Shown here: one piece after another, positions 52,181 to 61,387 of the stretch
Position numbering within the stretch: the first letter of the stretch is position 1
Layout: the number at the start of each line of letters is the position of its first letter
Assembly (NCBI GenBank): GCA_963798455.1
Contig: CAWCTD010000003.1
Span: forward strand, 992,001-1,056,000
Direction: 5' to 3'
Source: CAWCTD01 sp963798455
GTDB taxonomy: Bacteria > Acidobacteriota > Terriglobia > Bryobacterales > Bryobacteraceae
DNA: 64,000 nucleotides
The notes under the pieces: model-generated
What the model saw: only the letters and a program-made list of their open reading frames with translations
Databases searched by the model: none
What the model was told of the DNA's origin: nothing
Position numbers and translations under genes: made by a program

Positions 52181-53403
52181 TCGATCTCTGTGCCGAGATT
52201 CACCAAACCCGCCACCCCTCCCGAATCGACCACCCTGAAGCTCATCACGTCATCCAGCCAATCCTGGCTTGACCCATCCCAGTGCTGCGTCGCAACCGTC
52301 AGTGTATACTCCTGCTGGGTCAAGCGGCAATCGAATCGGAAAGTGACCCGTAACTCCTGTCCTGGCTCGAAGCTCCCGAGGTCCTTCTGCTGTAGCCGCG
52401 TGTTCGTGCCGTACACATCGATTCCCAGGCGGTCACGGATCAGGATGCCAACCACGGGATTGTTCGCTGGTTTCAGCAGGCGCGCGCGAACCTTCACGGC
52501 TGCCGGTTCGCCGCTTCGGATCGTCGTCGCGGGATTCCCGTCCCGGTTCAGGAGTTGAACTTCCAGGATCTGGCTGGTTCCGTCTCCGTGCCGGAAGCTG
52601 GTCCTCAATGCGTCGGTCTGTGGGCGGGGACCTTCTTTCTCTCTTTCCAGCACGTGACCCACGTATCGGTTGACCACATCGCCCGGGGCGCCCTCGGCCG
52701 CGATTCGTCCCTGCAACATGAAGATGGCCCGGTCGGAAAGCCTCTTAACCAAGCCGAGATCGTGCGATACGAACAGGACCGTGACCTGCTTTCTCTTCAG
52801 TTCCTCGAACTTTTGGATGCATTTGTGGGAAAAAGCGGCGTCGCCGACCGCCAGCGCTTCATCCACGATCAGGATCTCGGGCTCCACATGGATGGCAGTC
52901 GCGAACGCCAGCCTCACGTACATGCCGCTGGAGTATTCCTTGACTGGTCTGTCGATGAATTCCCCGATGTCCGCGAATGCCTCAATGGACCCAAACACGC
53001 GTTCGAGTGCTCTCCGTGACAACCCGAGGATCTCTCCGTTGATAAATACGTTTTCTCGGCCCGTTGACTCCGGGTTGAAGCCCGCGCCCAGTTCCAGCAA
53101 CGCCGCGATGCGCCCTTGAGTTACCACGCGGCCGCTCGTGGGCTGAACAATGCCGCAGAGGACTTGCAGCAACGTGCTCTTGCCGGAGCCGTTTGGTCCT
53201 ACGATCCCTAGAAACTCGCCCCGGCGGACGGTGAGGTTTACGTCGCGCAGCGCCCAGAAATCAGAGCAGTGTCGTGAGGAAAAAAAAGGTAGGATTTCCA
53301 GAATGCGGTCGGAAGGCCTGCGGTACAGGTGGTAAACCTTCGAGACCCTTTGGACGGCGACCACGGTCGAAGCGTCAACTATACCGCGAAGCGCCCTTCG
53401 CAC
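52165..53403 (-). CDS. ABC transporter ATPase of polysaccharide-export type (Wzt-like)
   Basis: This 412-residue ATPase shows Walker A GIVGPNGSGKSTLLQV, signature region KEYSSGMYVRLAFATAI, Walker B ILIVDEALAVGDAAF and switch His FVSHDLGLVK. A C-terminal domain of about 150 residues (SGEPAAVKVRARLL, GIDVYGTNTRLQQ) matches the Wzt carbohydrate-binding domain, which recognises the end of O-antigen chains. No Wzm permease or glycosyltransferase is nearby, so it seems orphaned and is placed in front of a peptide transporter. It could start later, at VVAVQRVSKVYHLY. Confidence 0.92.
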   Translation of the reverse strand: MRRALRGIVDASTVVAVQRVSKVYHLYRRPSDRILEILPFFSSRHCSDFWALRDVNLTVRRGEFLGIVGPNGSGKSTLLQVLCGIVQPTSGRVVTQGRIAALLELGAGFNPESTGRENVFINGEILGLSRRALERVFGSIEAFADIGEFIDRPVKEYSSGMYVRLAFATAIHVEPEILIVDEALAVGDAAFSHKCIQKFEELKRKQVTVLFVSHDLGLVKRLSDRAIFMLQGRIAAEGAPGDVVNRYVGHVLEREKEGPRPQTDALRTSFRHGDGTSQILEVQLLNRDGNPATTIRSGEPAAVKVRARLLKPANNPVVGILIRDRLGIDVYGTNTRLQQKDLGSFEPGQELRVTFRFDCRLTQQEYTLTVATQHWDGSSQDWLDDVMSFRVVDSGGVAGLVNLGTEIEWHRR

Positions 53404-53675
53404 TCAACGCTGTGCATCCGCCTCAGACCCCTGGCGCGGCCTGATGCCGAATCTGTCCGCAAGAGTCGGGCAGCGGCGTGACCGCCGAAGCTAACCAAGG
53501 CAGAACGCGCCAATCACGCCTGCAATAGAATATAGAGTGCGCAGGATGAACAGTCTCGCCCTGATGTGGATCTTGGTATACCCTCATCAAAGGGGACTAC
53601 CCCCTACATCTTACTTAATCTCGTTCTTCCTTCTGGGGATTGCGGTCCATGGCCTAGTCCTAGTACATCTATACC
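53404..53675. other. Divergent intergenic region
   Basis: About 270 bases lie between the divergent ABC and small plus-strand genes. I see no gene. GGGGACTACCCC at 53592-53603 is a short symmetrical sequence of the sort bound by LuxR/NarL-type regulators; this is a guess. Confidence 0.3.
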
Positions 53676-53843
53676 ATGATGTCTAAGAAACAGTACTCTC
53701 CCCCGAGGAAGGGCCCGAACGTCGAAGCCGAGCTGGAGTCTCTGTATCGCCGAAGGCTGTTGGTGGATAGGCTAATCCGCAGCATGGAGGCCTATGTCCG
53801 GGCCTGCCCGGAGGAGGCATTCCTTCCCCGAAAAGTCGCCTGA
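53676..53843 (+). CDS. Small hypothetical protein (55 residues)
   Basis: This short frame encodes a basic N terminus (MSKKQYSPPRKGPNVEAELE) and a helical part (LYRRRLLVDRLIRSMEAYVR). I do not recognise it. No clear ribosome site is present and TATACC lies two bases before the start, so it may be leaderless or not a gene. It precedes mazG by 74 bases. Confidence 0.4.
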   Translation: MMSKKQYSPPRKGPNVEAELESLYRRRLLVDRLIRSMEAYVRACPEEAFLPRKVA

Positions 53844-53917
53844 GCTCCTTCCAAAGGATGCGCTGCCCGCTGTGGTAAATTAGGAAGGCCAGACCGCTTC
53901 TGGTTTCCTCCGGCTCC

Positions 53918-54724
53918 ATGTCATTTGAGAGTTATCCCAGGGCAGGTGAAAAGTTCCTCCGTCTTGTCGATATCATGGCTCGCCTGCGCGCGCCGGGCGG
54001 TTGTCCCTGGGACCGCGAGCAGACCTTTGAGAGCATCAAGCCCTACCTTCTGGAGGAAACCTATGAGGTCATGGACGCCATTGACGCGAGAGACTGGCGC
54101 GGCCTGGCCGAGGAACTGGGCGACCTGATGCTCCAGGCGGTGTTCTTCGCGCAGATGGCCGCCGAGGAGAATAAGTTCTCGATTGAGGACTCGCTCGACG
54201 CTATCGCCGAAAAGCTGGTTCGCCGCCACCCTCACGTCTTCGCCGATGGCGACGCCAAGACGCCCGGCCAGGTCAAGCAGCGCTGGGACCAGATCAAGCG
54301 CGACGAGAACCGCGGCAAGGGCAAAGCACACGCGGGACTCCTGGACGGCGTGCCCCGCGCCCAGCCGGCCCTGACGGAGGCTCAGCAACTCACCTCTCGA
54401 GCGGCGTCGGTGGGCTTCGATTGGGACAACCCCGACCAGGTTCTGGCGAAGCTCGATGAGGAGTTGAAGGAACTCGGCGAAGCCAGGCGGCAGGACCTCG
54501 GCGAGGAAATCGCGCAGGAGGTCGGAGACCTGCTGTTTGTGCTGGTGAACCTGGCGCGGCTGCTCAAAGTGGACTCCGAACAGGCCCTGCGTGGCACCAA
54601 CGCCAAGTTCCGGGGGCGCTTCGGGTACCTCGAGCGCAAGCTCGCCGCCCAGGGAACTGGTTTGGCGGATGCCACACTGGCGGAGATGGACAAGCTTTGG
54701 GAGGAGGCCAAGAAGAACCCATGA
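53918..54724 (+). CDS. mazG: Nucleoside triphosphate pyrophosphohydrolase MazG
   Basis: This 268-residue protein has two MazG domains: LRAPGGCPWDREQTFESIK with EETYEVMDAIDARDW and EELGDLMLQAVF, and FDWDNPDQVLAKLDEELKEL with EIAQEVGDLLFVLVNLAR. It hydrolyses NTPs to NMP and pyrophosphate as a house-cleaning enzyme. It overlaps the MFS gene by four bases (ATGA). Confidence 0.95.
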   Translation: MSFESYPRAGEKFLRLVDIMARLRAPGGCPWDREQTFESIKPYLLEETYEVMDAIDARDWRGLAEELGDLMLQAVFFAQMAAEENKFSIEDSLDAIAEKLVRRHPHVFADGDAKTPGQVKQRWDQIKRDENRGKGKAHAGLLDGVPRAQPALTEAQQLTSRAASVGFDWDNPDQVLAKLDEELKELGEARRQDLGEEIAQEVGDLLFVLVNLARLLKVDSEQALRGTNAKFRGRFGYLERKLAAQGTGLADATLAEMDKLWEEAKKNP

Positions 54725-56049
54725 ACCCTCCCCGCGGCCAGACCCTGGCCAGCGGCGGCCCTTCCTTCGGACAGCTCCTCCGCGCCAACCGGAACTACCG
54801 CTACACCTGGATCGGCCAAGTGGTGAGCGAAATCGGCGACCACTTCAACAACATCGCCGTGTTCAGCCTCGCACTGGAGACGACCCACTCCGGGATGGTC
54901 GTGACCGGCATCATGCTGGCCCGCGCCATTCCAGCCGTGATGGCCGGGCCGTTGGCGGGGGTGCTGCTCGACCGCATGGACCGCAAACGCATCATGATCG
55001 TGAGCGACCTGGTGCGGGCGGTGGTGGCGGCGCTCTTCATCCTCACGGTCCGATACCACGCCACCTGGCTGCTCTATCTGCTCAGCGGGCTGTTGATGTT
55101 CGCTTCGCCCTTTTTCACCAGCGGCCGGGCCTCTGTCCTTCCGGCGATCGCCAGCCGCGACGAGCTGCATACCGCCAACGCTCTGACGCAAACCACGCAG
55201 TGGACCACCCTGACGGTGGGCGCGCTGCTCGCCGGCGTCGCGGTGAGTCAGTTTGGCTGGCAGTGGGCGTTCCTGGTCAACTCCATGTCGTTTCTGTTCT
55301 CGGCGTGGTCGATCTCCCATCTGCGGGTGGCGACGGGCTTCCGGGCGAAACGAAGCTCTCTGACCGAGGCACAGGTTGTGCGCCCGTGGCACGAGTACAT
55401 CGAGGGAGTGCGCTACATAGGGCAGACTCCCCTCATCATTGGGTTGGCGCTCGTCAACATTGGCTGGGCTTCCGGAGGCGGCGCGGCGCAGATCCTGTTC
55501 AGCCTTTTCGGCGAAGTCGTATTCAAGCGCGGCGCGGCGGGAATTGGAACCATCTGGGGCTTCGCCGGAGTGGGCCTGGTCCTGGGCGGGATTCTGGCTC
55601 ACTGGCTGGGCCACAGACTGAGCTTCACAGGTTACAAATGGACGATCACAATCTGCTACGTGGTTCACGGAAGCGCCTACGTCATCTTCAGCCTGATGGA
55701 GCGCTTCTGGGCCGCGCTGATCTTCATTGCGCTGTCGCGCGCCGCGGTTGCCGTGAGTTCGGTGCTCAACTTCGCTCAACTGCTGCGGCATGTCCCAGAC
55801 CAGTACCGGGGGCGCGTGTTCGCCACCATCGAATCCATGACTTGGTCCACAATGATGTTATCGATGATGGCGGCGGGAATCGCGTCGCAGTCGGTGGGAC
55901 CGCGCGTGATCGGCGTCTGGTCGGGCGTCTTCAGCTCATCGACGGCGCTGTTCTGGAGTTGGCTCAACCTGGCGGGCAGGCTGCCTGAGCCTTCCGCCCA
56001 AGGCGTGGAGCCCGAGGAGGTGGAAGTCCATGGAGAACCCACAGTCTAG
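54721..56049 (+). CDS. MFS transporter, EntS-like
   Basis: This 442-residue protein has about 12 hydrophobic segments with the MFS motif A-like loop GPLAGVLLDRMDRKRIMIVS after helix 2. The start (NYRYTWIGQVVSEIGDHFNN) is typical of the PF05977 group of exporters and enterobactin exporter-like proteins. It likely exports a small hydrophobic compound or siderophore. It overlaps mazG by 4 bases and the SDR gene by 20, so it is part of one operon. Confidence 0.9.
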   Translation: MNPPRGQTLASGGPSFGQLLRANRNYRYTWIGQVVSEIGDHFNNIAVFSLALETTHSGMVVTGIMLARAIPAVMAGPLAGVLLDRMDRKRIMIVSDLVRAVVAALFILTVRYHATWLLYLLSGLLMFASPFFTSGRASVLPAIASRDELHTANALTQTTQWTTLTVGALLAGVAVSQFGWQWAFLVNSMSFLFSAWSISHLRVATGFRAKRSSLTEAQVVRPWHEYIEGVRYIGQTPLIIGLALVNIGWASGGGAAQILFSLFGEVVFKRGAAGIGTIWGFAGVGLVLGGILAHWLGHRLSFTGYKWTITICYVVHGSAYVIFSLMERFWAALIFIALSRAAVAVSSVLNFAQLLRHVPDQYRGRVFATIESMTWSTMMLSMMAAGIASQSVGPRVIGVWSGVFSSSTALFWSWLNLAGRLPEPSAQGVEPEEVEVHGEPTV

Positions 56050-56761
56050 TCTCGCGGGCAAAGTGGTCCTGGTCACCGGCGCCGCACGGCGCATCGGCCG
56101 CGGAATCGCTCTTCGGCTGGCGCGCGAGGGTGCGCGCGTTGCCATCCACTACAACACCTCCGAGGCCGACGCGCGCGAGACGGCCGGGCAGTGCGGCGGC
56201 GCGCCTTTGTTTCGCGCCAACCTGGAGCACGTCTCCGAGATTGAGAAGATGTTCGCCAGCCTCGAAGACCAAATGGGGAGTATCTACGGCCTGGTGAACA
56301 ACGCGGCGCGCTTTTCGCGCCGGGATCCGCTGGAGATGACCGAAGAGGAATGGGACTTCATGCTCAACGTGAATCTGAAGGCCGTCTTCTTCTGCGCCAA
56401 GGAGGCGGCGCTTCGCATGCGGAAAACCGGCGAGGGCCGCATCGTCAACATTAGCTCGCTCGGAGGCATCCGGCCTTGGGCGCACAGGGTCCATTACTGC
56501 GCTTCCAAGGCCGGCGTGATTATGCTGACCCGGGCGCTGGCCAAAGCTCTGGCGCCGGGGATCACCGTGAATTCGGTTGCTCCCGGAGTGATTCCGTTCC
56601 TGGACATCGACGCCGAGGGGATGAGGATGATCGAGGACACGCCGGCTCAGCGCGGCGGCACCGCGGAGGAGATTGCCGACGCGGTGGTCTACTTCCTGAA
56701 GGCCTCCAACTTTATCACGGGCCAGATCCTGTCCGTGGACGGCGGCCTGAGTCTGAGGTAA
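56030..56761 (+). CDS. Short-chain dehydrogenase/reductase
   Basis: This 243-residue protein has all SDR hallmarks: VVLVTGAARRIGRGIALRLA (NADP-type TGxxxxG), LVNNAARF, catalytic Ser in IVNISSLGG, the YCASK (Tyr/Lys) pair and SVAPGVI. It resembles 3-oxoacyl-ACP reductase and pteridine reductase-like SDRs; the substrate is unknown. It overlaps the MFS gene and lies 8 bases before glcE. Confidence 0.93.
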   Translation: MENPQSSLAGKVVLVTGAARRIGRGIALRLAREGARVAIHYNTSEADARETAGQCGGAPLFRANLEHVSEIEKMFASLEDQMGSIYGLVNNAARFSRRDPLEMTEEEWDFMLNVNLKAVFFCAKEAALRMRKTGEGRIVNISSLGGIRPWAHRVHYCASKAGVIMLTRALAKALAPGITVNSVAPGVIPFLDIDAEGMRMIEDTPAQRGGTAEEIADAVVYFLKASNFITGQILSVDGGLSLR

Positions 56762-56769
56762 TCTGGACC

Positions 56770-57960
56770 GTGAGCCAATTGTCGGACCTTGAGAGCAGGA
56801 CCTGCTATACCGTAGATGGCCTTGTGCCGCGGGCCGTCGCCCTTCCCTCGACCGACTCCGAGGTCGTCTCCGTCCTGCACGACGCCTCACGGGCCGGAGA
56901 GGTGGTTGTCCCCTGGGGCGCCGGCGCCAGGCAAGACCTGGGTAGCCCGCTGGAGCAGGCGGACCTGGTCCTGTCTTTAGAGCGGCTGAACCAGGTGCTC
57001 GACTACGTGCCGGCCGACATGACCATCACCGTCCAGGCCGGCATGCGTTTTGCCGACATCCAGGCGCTGACGGCAAGGCACGGCCAAACCGTGCCGCTCG
57101 ATCCTCCCCGTGCCGATCGAGCGACCATCGGCGGCATCGTGGCCACGGCCGGTTCCGGCCCGCGCCGCATGGCATATGGGGGCGTGCGGGACCTGGTGCT
57201 TGGAACCCGAATCGCCCTGCCCGACGGCCGCATCATCAAGACCGGGGGCAAAGTCGTCAAGAACGTGGCCGGCTACGACATCTCGAAGCTGGTCGTCGGG
57301 TCACTGGGGACGCTGGGAGTCATCACGGAAGTCTCCCTCAGGCTCCGGCCTCTGCCGGCGGACACAAGGACCCTCCTGTACGGTTTCAGCGAGCTGGAGC
57401 AGGCTTTGAGCACCGCCGAGAGTATCCTGAACTCGGAACTCCTGCCCGCCGCCGTGACCGTGCTTACGCCCGAGCCGGCGCGTCTCCTGGAAGCGCCCGG
57501 CCCGTTCAGCTTGGCTCTGGCACTGGAGGAAAGTCCCGAGAACAACGCCTACCAGGTGGACAGGCTGTCGCAAATGATCCGAGGCCACACCGGCGCCGCC
57601 ACGATTACCGGGGACGCCGAGTCGTCATTCTGGGACGGTCTGATCAACTTCGACAAGCGGTTCGGGGCGGTTTTCCGCGTCCGGGTCAGCGGCGTAATCA
57701 GCAACTTGGCGGAGCACATCCGTATGGACGCCATCGCTCACGTCCCGAGCGGGACAGTTCTGCTTCACGGCTTCGGGGGGATGGACAACCTCGACTCCTT
57801 CGGGGACGACGCGGTACTGGAATCCGGGCCGGTCGCTCTGCGGCGCCGGGTGAACGTGTGGGGCGCGCCCCGCCCGGAGTGGAAGCTCACCCAGCGGATC
57901 AAGCAGGTTTTCGATCCCGGCCGCATCCTCAACCGGGGCCGGTACGTGGGGGGCATCTGA
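56770..57960 (+). CDS. glcE: Glycolate oxidase FAD-binding subunit GlcE
   Basis: This 396-residue protein has the PCMH-type FAD domain: VVPWGAGARQDLGSPL, PPRADRATIGGIVATAGSGP, KVVKNVAGYDISKLVVGSLG and GVITEVSLRLRP. The C-terminal end reads DPGRILNRGRYVGGI. It forms the glycolate dehydrogenase complex with GlcD and GlcF, oxidising glycolate to glyoxylate. I place the start at GTG 56770 because the SDR stop is eight bases upstream and the family N terminus begins there. It overlaps glcF by one base (TGATG). Confidence 0.92.
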   Translation: MSQLSDLESRTCYTVDGLVPRAVALPSTDSEVVSVLHDASRAGEVVVPWGAGARQDLGSPLEQADLVLSLERLNQVLDYVPADMTITVQAGMRFADIQALTARHGQTVPLDPPRADRATIGGIVATAGSGPRRMAYGGVRDLVLGTRIALPDGRIIKTGGKVVKNVAGYDISKLVVGSLGTLGVITEVSLRLRPLPADTRTLLYGFSELEQALSTAESILNSELLPAAVTVLTPEPARLLEAPGPFSLALALEESPENNAYQVDRLSQMIRGHTGAATITGDAESSFWDGLINFDKRFGAVFRVRVSGVISNLAEHIRMDAIAHVPSGTVLLHGFGGMDNLDSFGDDAVLESGPVALRRRVNVWGAPRPEWKLTQRIKQVFDPGRILNRGRYVGGI

Positions 57961-59243
57961 TGGCCCTCCGGCTCACCGAGTTGTCCCTCAAGAATCTGAA
58001 TAGCTGCGTACACTGCGGTTTCTGCCTGGCGGCCTGTCCCACCTACGACCAACTGGGCATCGAGGACGACTCGCCTCGCGGGCGCCTCCACCTCATCCGC
58101 GGTCTGAGCGCCGGCAGCCTGGAAGCTACACCGAAGGTGCTGTATCACCTGGACCTGTGCCTCGACTGCCGCGCCTGTGAACCGGCTTGTCCGGCTGGCG
58201 TCAAGTACGGCGGGATCATCGAGGATACCAGGGCGCAGTTAGAGACGGCTCGAAAGCGGTCTTTCTGGGAGTCGCGGGTGAGGAGCTTCTTTATGCGCGG
58301 CGTCTTCCCCAGCCCGGCCCGGCTGCGCCTGCTGGCGCGGGCTCTGCGCCTGTCGCAGCGATGGAAGCTCGACCGGGCCGCCGTCAAGCTGGGGTTGGTG
58401 CGCGGCCGGATGGCCCTCATGGCCGAGACCGCCCGCGTGCCGGACCATTTTGGCAGCGACGACGTGCCCGAAGTCGTCCCGGCCAAGGGCGCGCGGCGGC
58501 ATAAGGTAGCCTTCCTCCAGGGTTGCGTCAGCGACGTGATGTTCGGTCCCACCAACGCCGCCACCATCAGGGTGCTGGCGGCCAACGGCTGCGAGGTGCG
58601 GGTTCCCGCCGGCCAGTGCTGCTGCGGCGGGCTGGCGTTTCACTTCGGCGATCTGGAGCAGGCCCGGCGGCAGGCGCGCCAGAACATCGATGCGTTCCTG
58701 GCGACCGACGCGGAGTACTTCCTCACCAACGCCGCGGGCTGCGGCTCCACTCTCAAGGAATACGATCGCCTGCTGGCGGCCGATCCCGCCTATGCGGAGA
58801 AGGCCAGGCGGTTCGTGGCCAAGGTGCGGGACATCTCCGAGTTCCTGGCGGCCATCGACCTGGTTCCTCCGACGCACCCCGTGCCGCTCAAGGTGGCGTA
58901 CCAGGACGCTTGCCATTTGGCTCACGGGCAGGGTATCCGGCTCCAGCCGCGTAAGCTGCTGTCCCGGATTCCGGGGCTGGAACTGGTGATTCTGCGCGAT
59001 TCCGACACCTGCTGCGGGTCGGCCGGCATCTACAACATCGTGCAGCCTGAAATGTCGGATGCGCTGCTACGCCGGAAGATGGAGAACATCGCCGCCACCG
59101 GGGCGCAGGCGGTCGCTACCGGCAACGCCGGCTGCATGATGCAGCTCAAGCTGGGAGTGCGGCAGTACGGGCCCCAGGTCGAGATCCTGCACGTGGTGGA
59201 TCTGCTGGACCGCGCCTACGGGGAGGACGGACGTCATGGATGA
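57960..59243 (+). CDS. glcF: Glycolate oxidase iron-sulphur subunit GlcF
   Basis: This 427-residue protein has two 4Fe-4S motifs (CVHCGFCLAACP, CLDCRACEPACP) and two CCG domains (GQCCCGGLAFH, DTCCGSAGIYN) with the QGCVSDVMF and DACHLAHGQGI blocks. It passes electrons from the flavin subunits to the membrane quinone pool. It is coupled to glcE and glcD. Confidence 0.95.
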   Translation: MALRLTELSLKNLNSCVHCGFCLAACPTYDQLGIEDDSPRGRLHLIRGLSAGSLEATPKVLYHLDLCLDCRACEPACPAGVKYGGIIEDTRAQLETARKRSFWESRVRSFFMRGVFPSPARLRLLARALRLSQRWKLDRAAVKLGLVRGRMALMAETARVPDHFGSDDVPEVVPAKGARRHKVAFLQGCVSDVMFGPTNAATIRVLAANGCEVRVPAGQCCCGGLAFHFGDLEQARRQARQNIDAFLATDAEYFLTNAAGCGSTLKEYDRLLAADPAYAEKARRFVAKVRDISEFLAAIDLVPPTHPVPLKVAYQDACHLAHGQGIRLQPRKLLSRIPGLELVILRDSDTCCGSAGIYNIVQPEMSDALLRRKMENIAATGAQAVATGNAGCMMQLKLGVRQYGPQVEILHVVDLLDRAYGEDGRHG

Positions 59244-60618
59244 CACAACGCTGGCGAGGGAGTTGCGAGCCATTGTCGGGGACCGGTTCGTACTGACGGA
59301 CCCGTCGGAGCTGCGGGCCTACGACTGCGATGGCAACACCATTTTCAAGGGCATGCCGCGGGCCGTGGTGCTGCCCGCCAACACCGCCGAAGTCGCCCGG
59401 GTGGTCCGGCTGCTGGCCTCGAACCACATCCCGTTCATCCCGCGGGGAGCGGGTACGGGGCTGTCCAGCGGTGTGGTGCCCACCAAGGGTGAAGTGATGG
59501 TTGGCCTTTCCAGGCTCAACCGATTGCTGGAAATTGACTTACGCAACCGTTGCGCCGTCGTGGAAGCAGGTTTCCCGAACCTCAAGATCACCCAAATGGT
59601 CCAGGATCAGGGCTTCTACTTCGCCCCGGATCCCTCCAGCCAGCCGGTCTGCACCATCGGCGGCAACGTGGCCGAAAACGCCGGCGGCGCCCACTGTCTC
59701 AAGTACGGGGTCACGACCAACCATGTGCTTGGCTTGACGCTGGTGGCTCCCGACGGCGAGGTCCTCCGCCTGGGGGGCAAAGCTCTTGATACGCCGGGCT
59801 ACGACCTGGTGGGGCTCATGGTGGGCTCGGAGGGCACGATGGGGATCGTCACCGAGGTGACGGTGCGGCTGTCGCGCCGGCCACAGGGCTTCAAGACGGT
59901 GATGGCCCTGTTCGACTCGATGAGCCAGGCTTCCGATGCCGTGTCCGGCGTGATTGCGGCGGGCATGTTGCCCGGCGCGCTGGAGATCATGGACCGCAAC
60001 GCCATCGTCGCCGTGGAGCGCGGGCCGCTCCGGGTGGGCTATCCGGAGGGGCAGGAGGCGGTCTTGCTGATCGACGTGGACGGTCTCAGCGCCGGTCTGG
60101 ACGCGCAGGTGGAGGCCATTCTGAAGATCTGCCGGGAAGCGGGCTGCACGGAGGTGCGCCCCGCCCAGAGCCCGGAAGAGCGGCTCCGCTGGTGGGCCAA
60201 CCGGAAGGGCGCGTTCGGCGCGGCCGGCAACCTCGCGCCCAACTACGTGGTCCAGGATGGGGTGATCCCGCGGTCCAAACTCACCGAGGTGCTGGCCGAA
60301 GTGGCCGAGGTCGGCCGCAAGTACGGCTTGATGATCGCCAACGTCTTTCACGCCGGCGACGGCAACCTGCACCCTCTGATCTGTTACGACGAGAGCGTTC
60401 CGGGGAACACCGATAAAGCCTTGAAGGCCGGATCGGAGATCCTGGCGGCCTGCGTGCGGGCCGGCGGGACCATCTCCGGCGAGCACGGCATCGGCATCGA
60501 GAAAATGCCGGACATGCGCGTGGTCTTCAGCCCCGACGAGCTGGCGGCCCAAAAAGCCGTCCACGACGCCCTCGATCCCCTCGACCTCTCCAACCCCGGC
60601 AAGATCTTCCCGGCGTGA
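59236..60618 (+). CDS. glcD: Glycolate oxidase FAD-linked subunit GlcD
   Basis: This 460-residue protein has FAD-binding motifs PRGAGTGLSSG and CTIGGNVAENAGG, the conserved HAGDGNLHPL and the C-terminal GEHGIGIEKM. It is the catalytic subunit. It overlaps glcF by eight bases; the order is glcE-glcF-glcD rather than glcD-glcE-glcF. The 3' end (60523-60628, including the stop and 10 bases beyond) is repeated at 61388-61493 past the DUF4337 gene. Confidence 0.96.
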   Translation: MDDTTLARELRAIVGDRFVLTDPSELRAYDCDGNTIFKGMPRAVVLPANTAEVARVVRLLASNHIPFIPRGAGTGLSSGVVPTKGEVMVGLSRLNRLLEIDLRNRCAVVEAGFPNLKITQMVQDQGFYFAPDPSSQPVCTIGGNVAENAGGAHCLKYGVTTNHVLGLTLVAPDGEVLRLGGKALDTPGYDLVGLMVGSEGTMGIVTEVTVRLSRRPQGFKTVMALFDSMSQASDAVSGVIAAGMLPGALEIMDRNAIVAVERGPLRVGYPEGQEAVLLIDVDGLSAGLDAQVEAILKICREAGCTEVRPAQSPEERLRWWANRKGAFGAAGNLAPNYVVQDGVIPRSKLTEVLAEVAEVGRKYGLMIANVFHAGDGNLHPLICYDESVPGNTDKALKAGSEILAACVRAGGTISGEHGIGIEKMPDMRVVFSPDELAAQKAVHDALDPLDLSNPGKIFPA

Positions 60619-60628
60619 CGCGCCGCAC
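60523..60628 (+). repeat. 3'-end direct repeat, copy A (glcD)
   Basis: These 106 bases, the last 93 coding bases of glcD, its stop and 10 bases beyond, match 61388-61493 with two mismatches. Confidence 0.95.
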
Positions 60629-60729
60629 ATGTCCCGGAACGCTTGGGGCCGCAGCACCTGAAGCCATACTTCGCCGATCCGCGCGTTATGGCCGGGCGTG
60701 ATGCATGTGATCGATGGCCTGCTCCAGGC

Positions 60730-61248
60730 CTACTTGACGAGCAACTCAGTTGCGGCAGTGGCCACCCCGATCAGCGCGCTTCCGATGGCGGTCATCCACA
60801 GGACAGTCCGCTTGGTGAGGATCGCCAGCGAAGCGAACACGATTGCGATCTCGAGAAAGACCTCCCCGAGGTGCAGGCGGAGCGCCTTGCGGCCGGCGAG
60901 GTCGCTTTCAGACTGGAATTCCTTGGCTTTGTCCTGAACCTCGTCGGACTCCTTTTGATAACGCTCCATGTTGCGGGCGTACTGCCGAGCCGCCTCGCTC
61001 TTCCCGAGTCCTAACAGGACGTCGCGGGCGACCTCCGACTGGTACCGCCGGATCGCCTTCGCCTGGTAGAAGGCCCACTGGTCGGACGCCCGCTGCTGGT
61101 TGAGCAGTTCCTCCGTCGATTCGATGTGCCCCAGAACGGAAACAACCGCCAGACCGGCGGCGATCACGGCCATTGTGACGGCAACGCGCCTGTCGAAACC
61201 GTCGCTCGCGTGATGCGAGTGCTCCTGTAATTCGTCGAGTGCCTCCAT
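60730..61248 (-). CDS. DUF4337-family membrane protein
   Basis: This 172-residue protein has a transmembrane segment near the N terminus (AVTMAVIAAGLAVVSVLGHI), a long charged coiled-coil-like middle (YARNMERYQKESDEVQDKAK) and two C-terminal hydrophobic segments (FLEIAIVFASLAILTKRTVL, MTAIGSALIGVATAATELLV). The layout and the NQQRASDQWAFYQAK block fit DUF4337; no function is known. It faces glcD and lies between the two copies of the glcD 3' end. Confidence 0.88.
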   Translation of the reverse strand: MEALDELQEHSHHASDGFDRRVAVTMAVIAAGLAVVSVLGHIESTEELLNQQRASDQWAFYQAKAIRRYQSEVARDVLLGLGKSEAARQYARNMERYQKESDEVQDKAKEFQSESDLAGRKALRLHLGEVFLEIAIVFASLAILTKRTVLWMTAIGSALIGVATAATELLVK

Positions 61249-61387
61249 TTCTTTACTCTAGCGTCTATTGTTGTAACGCGAGCGTGAACTGGCCGGCCCG
61301 TGTTTACTGATGATCCGGCGCCGTTCAGTGTCGTTCTGATCGGTTGACGTTAGATCTGTATCGGAAGTTGGAAACCTCTCCGGAGTA

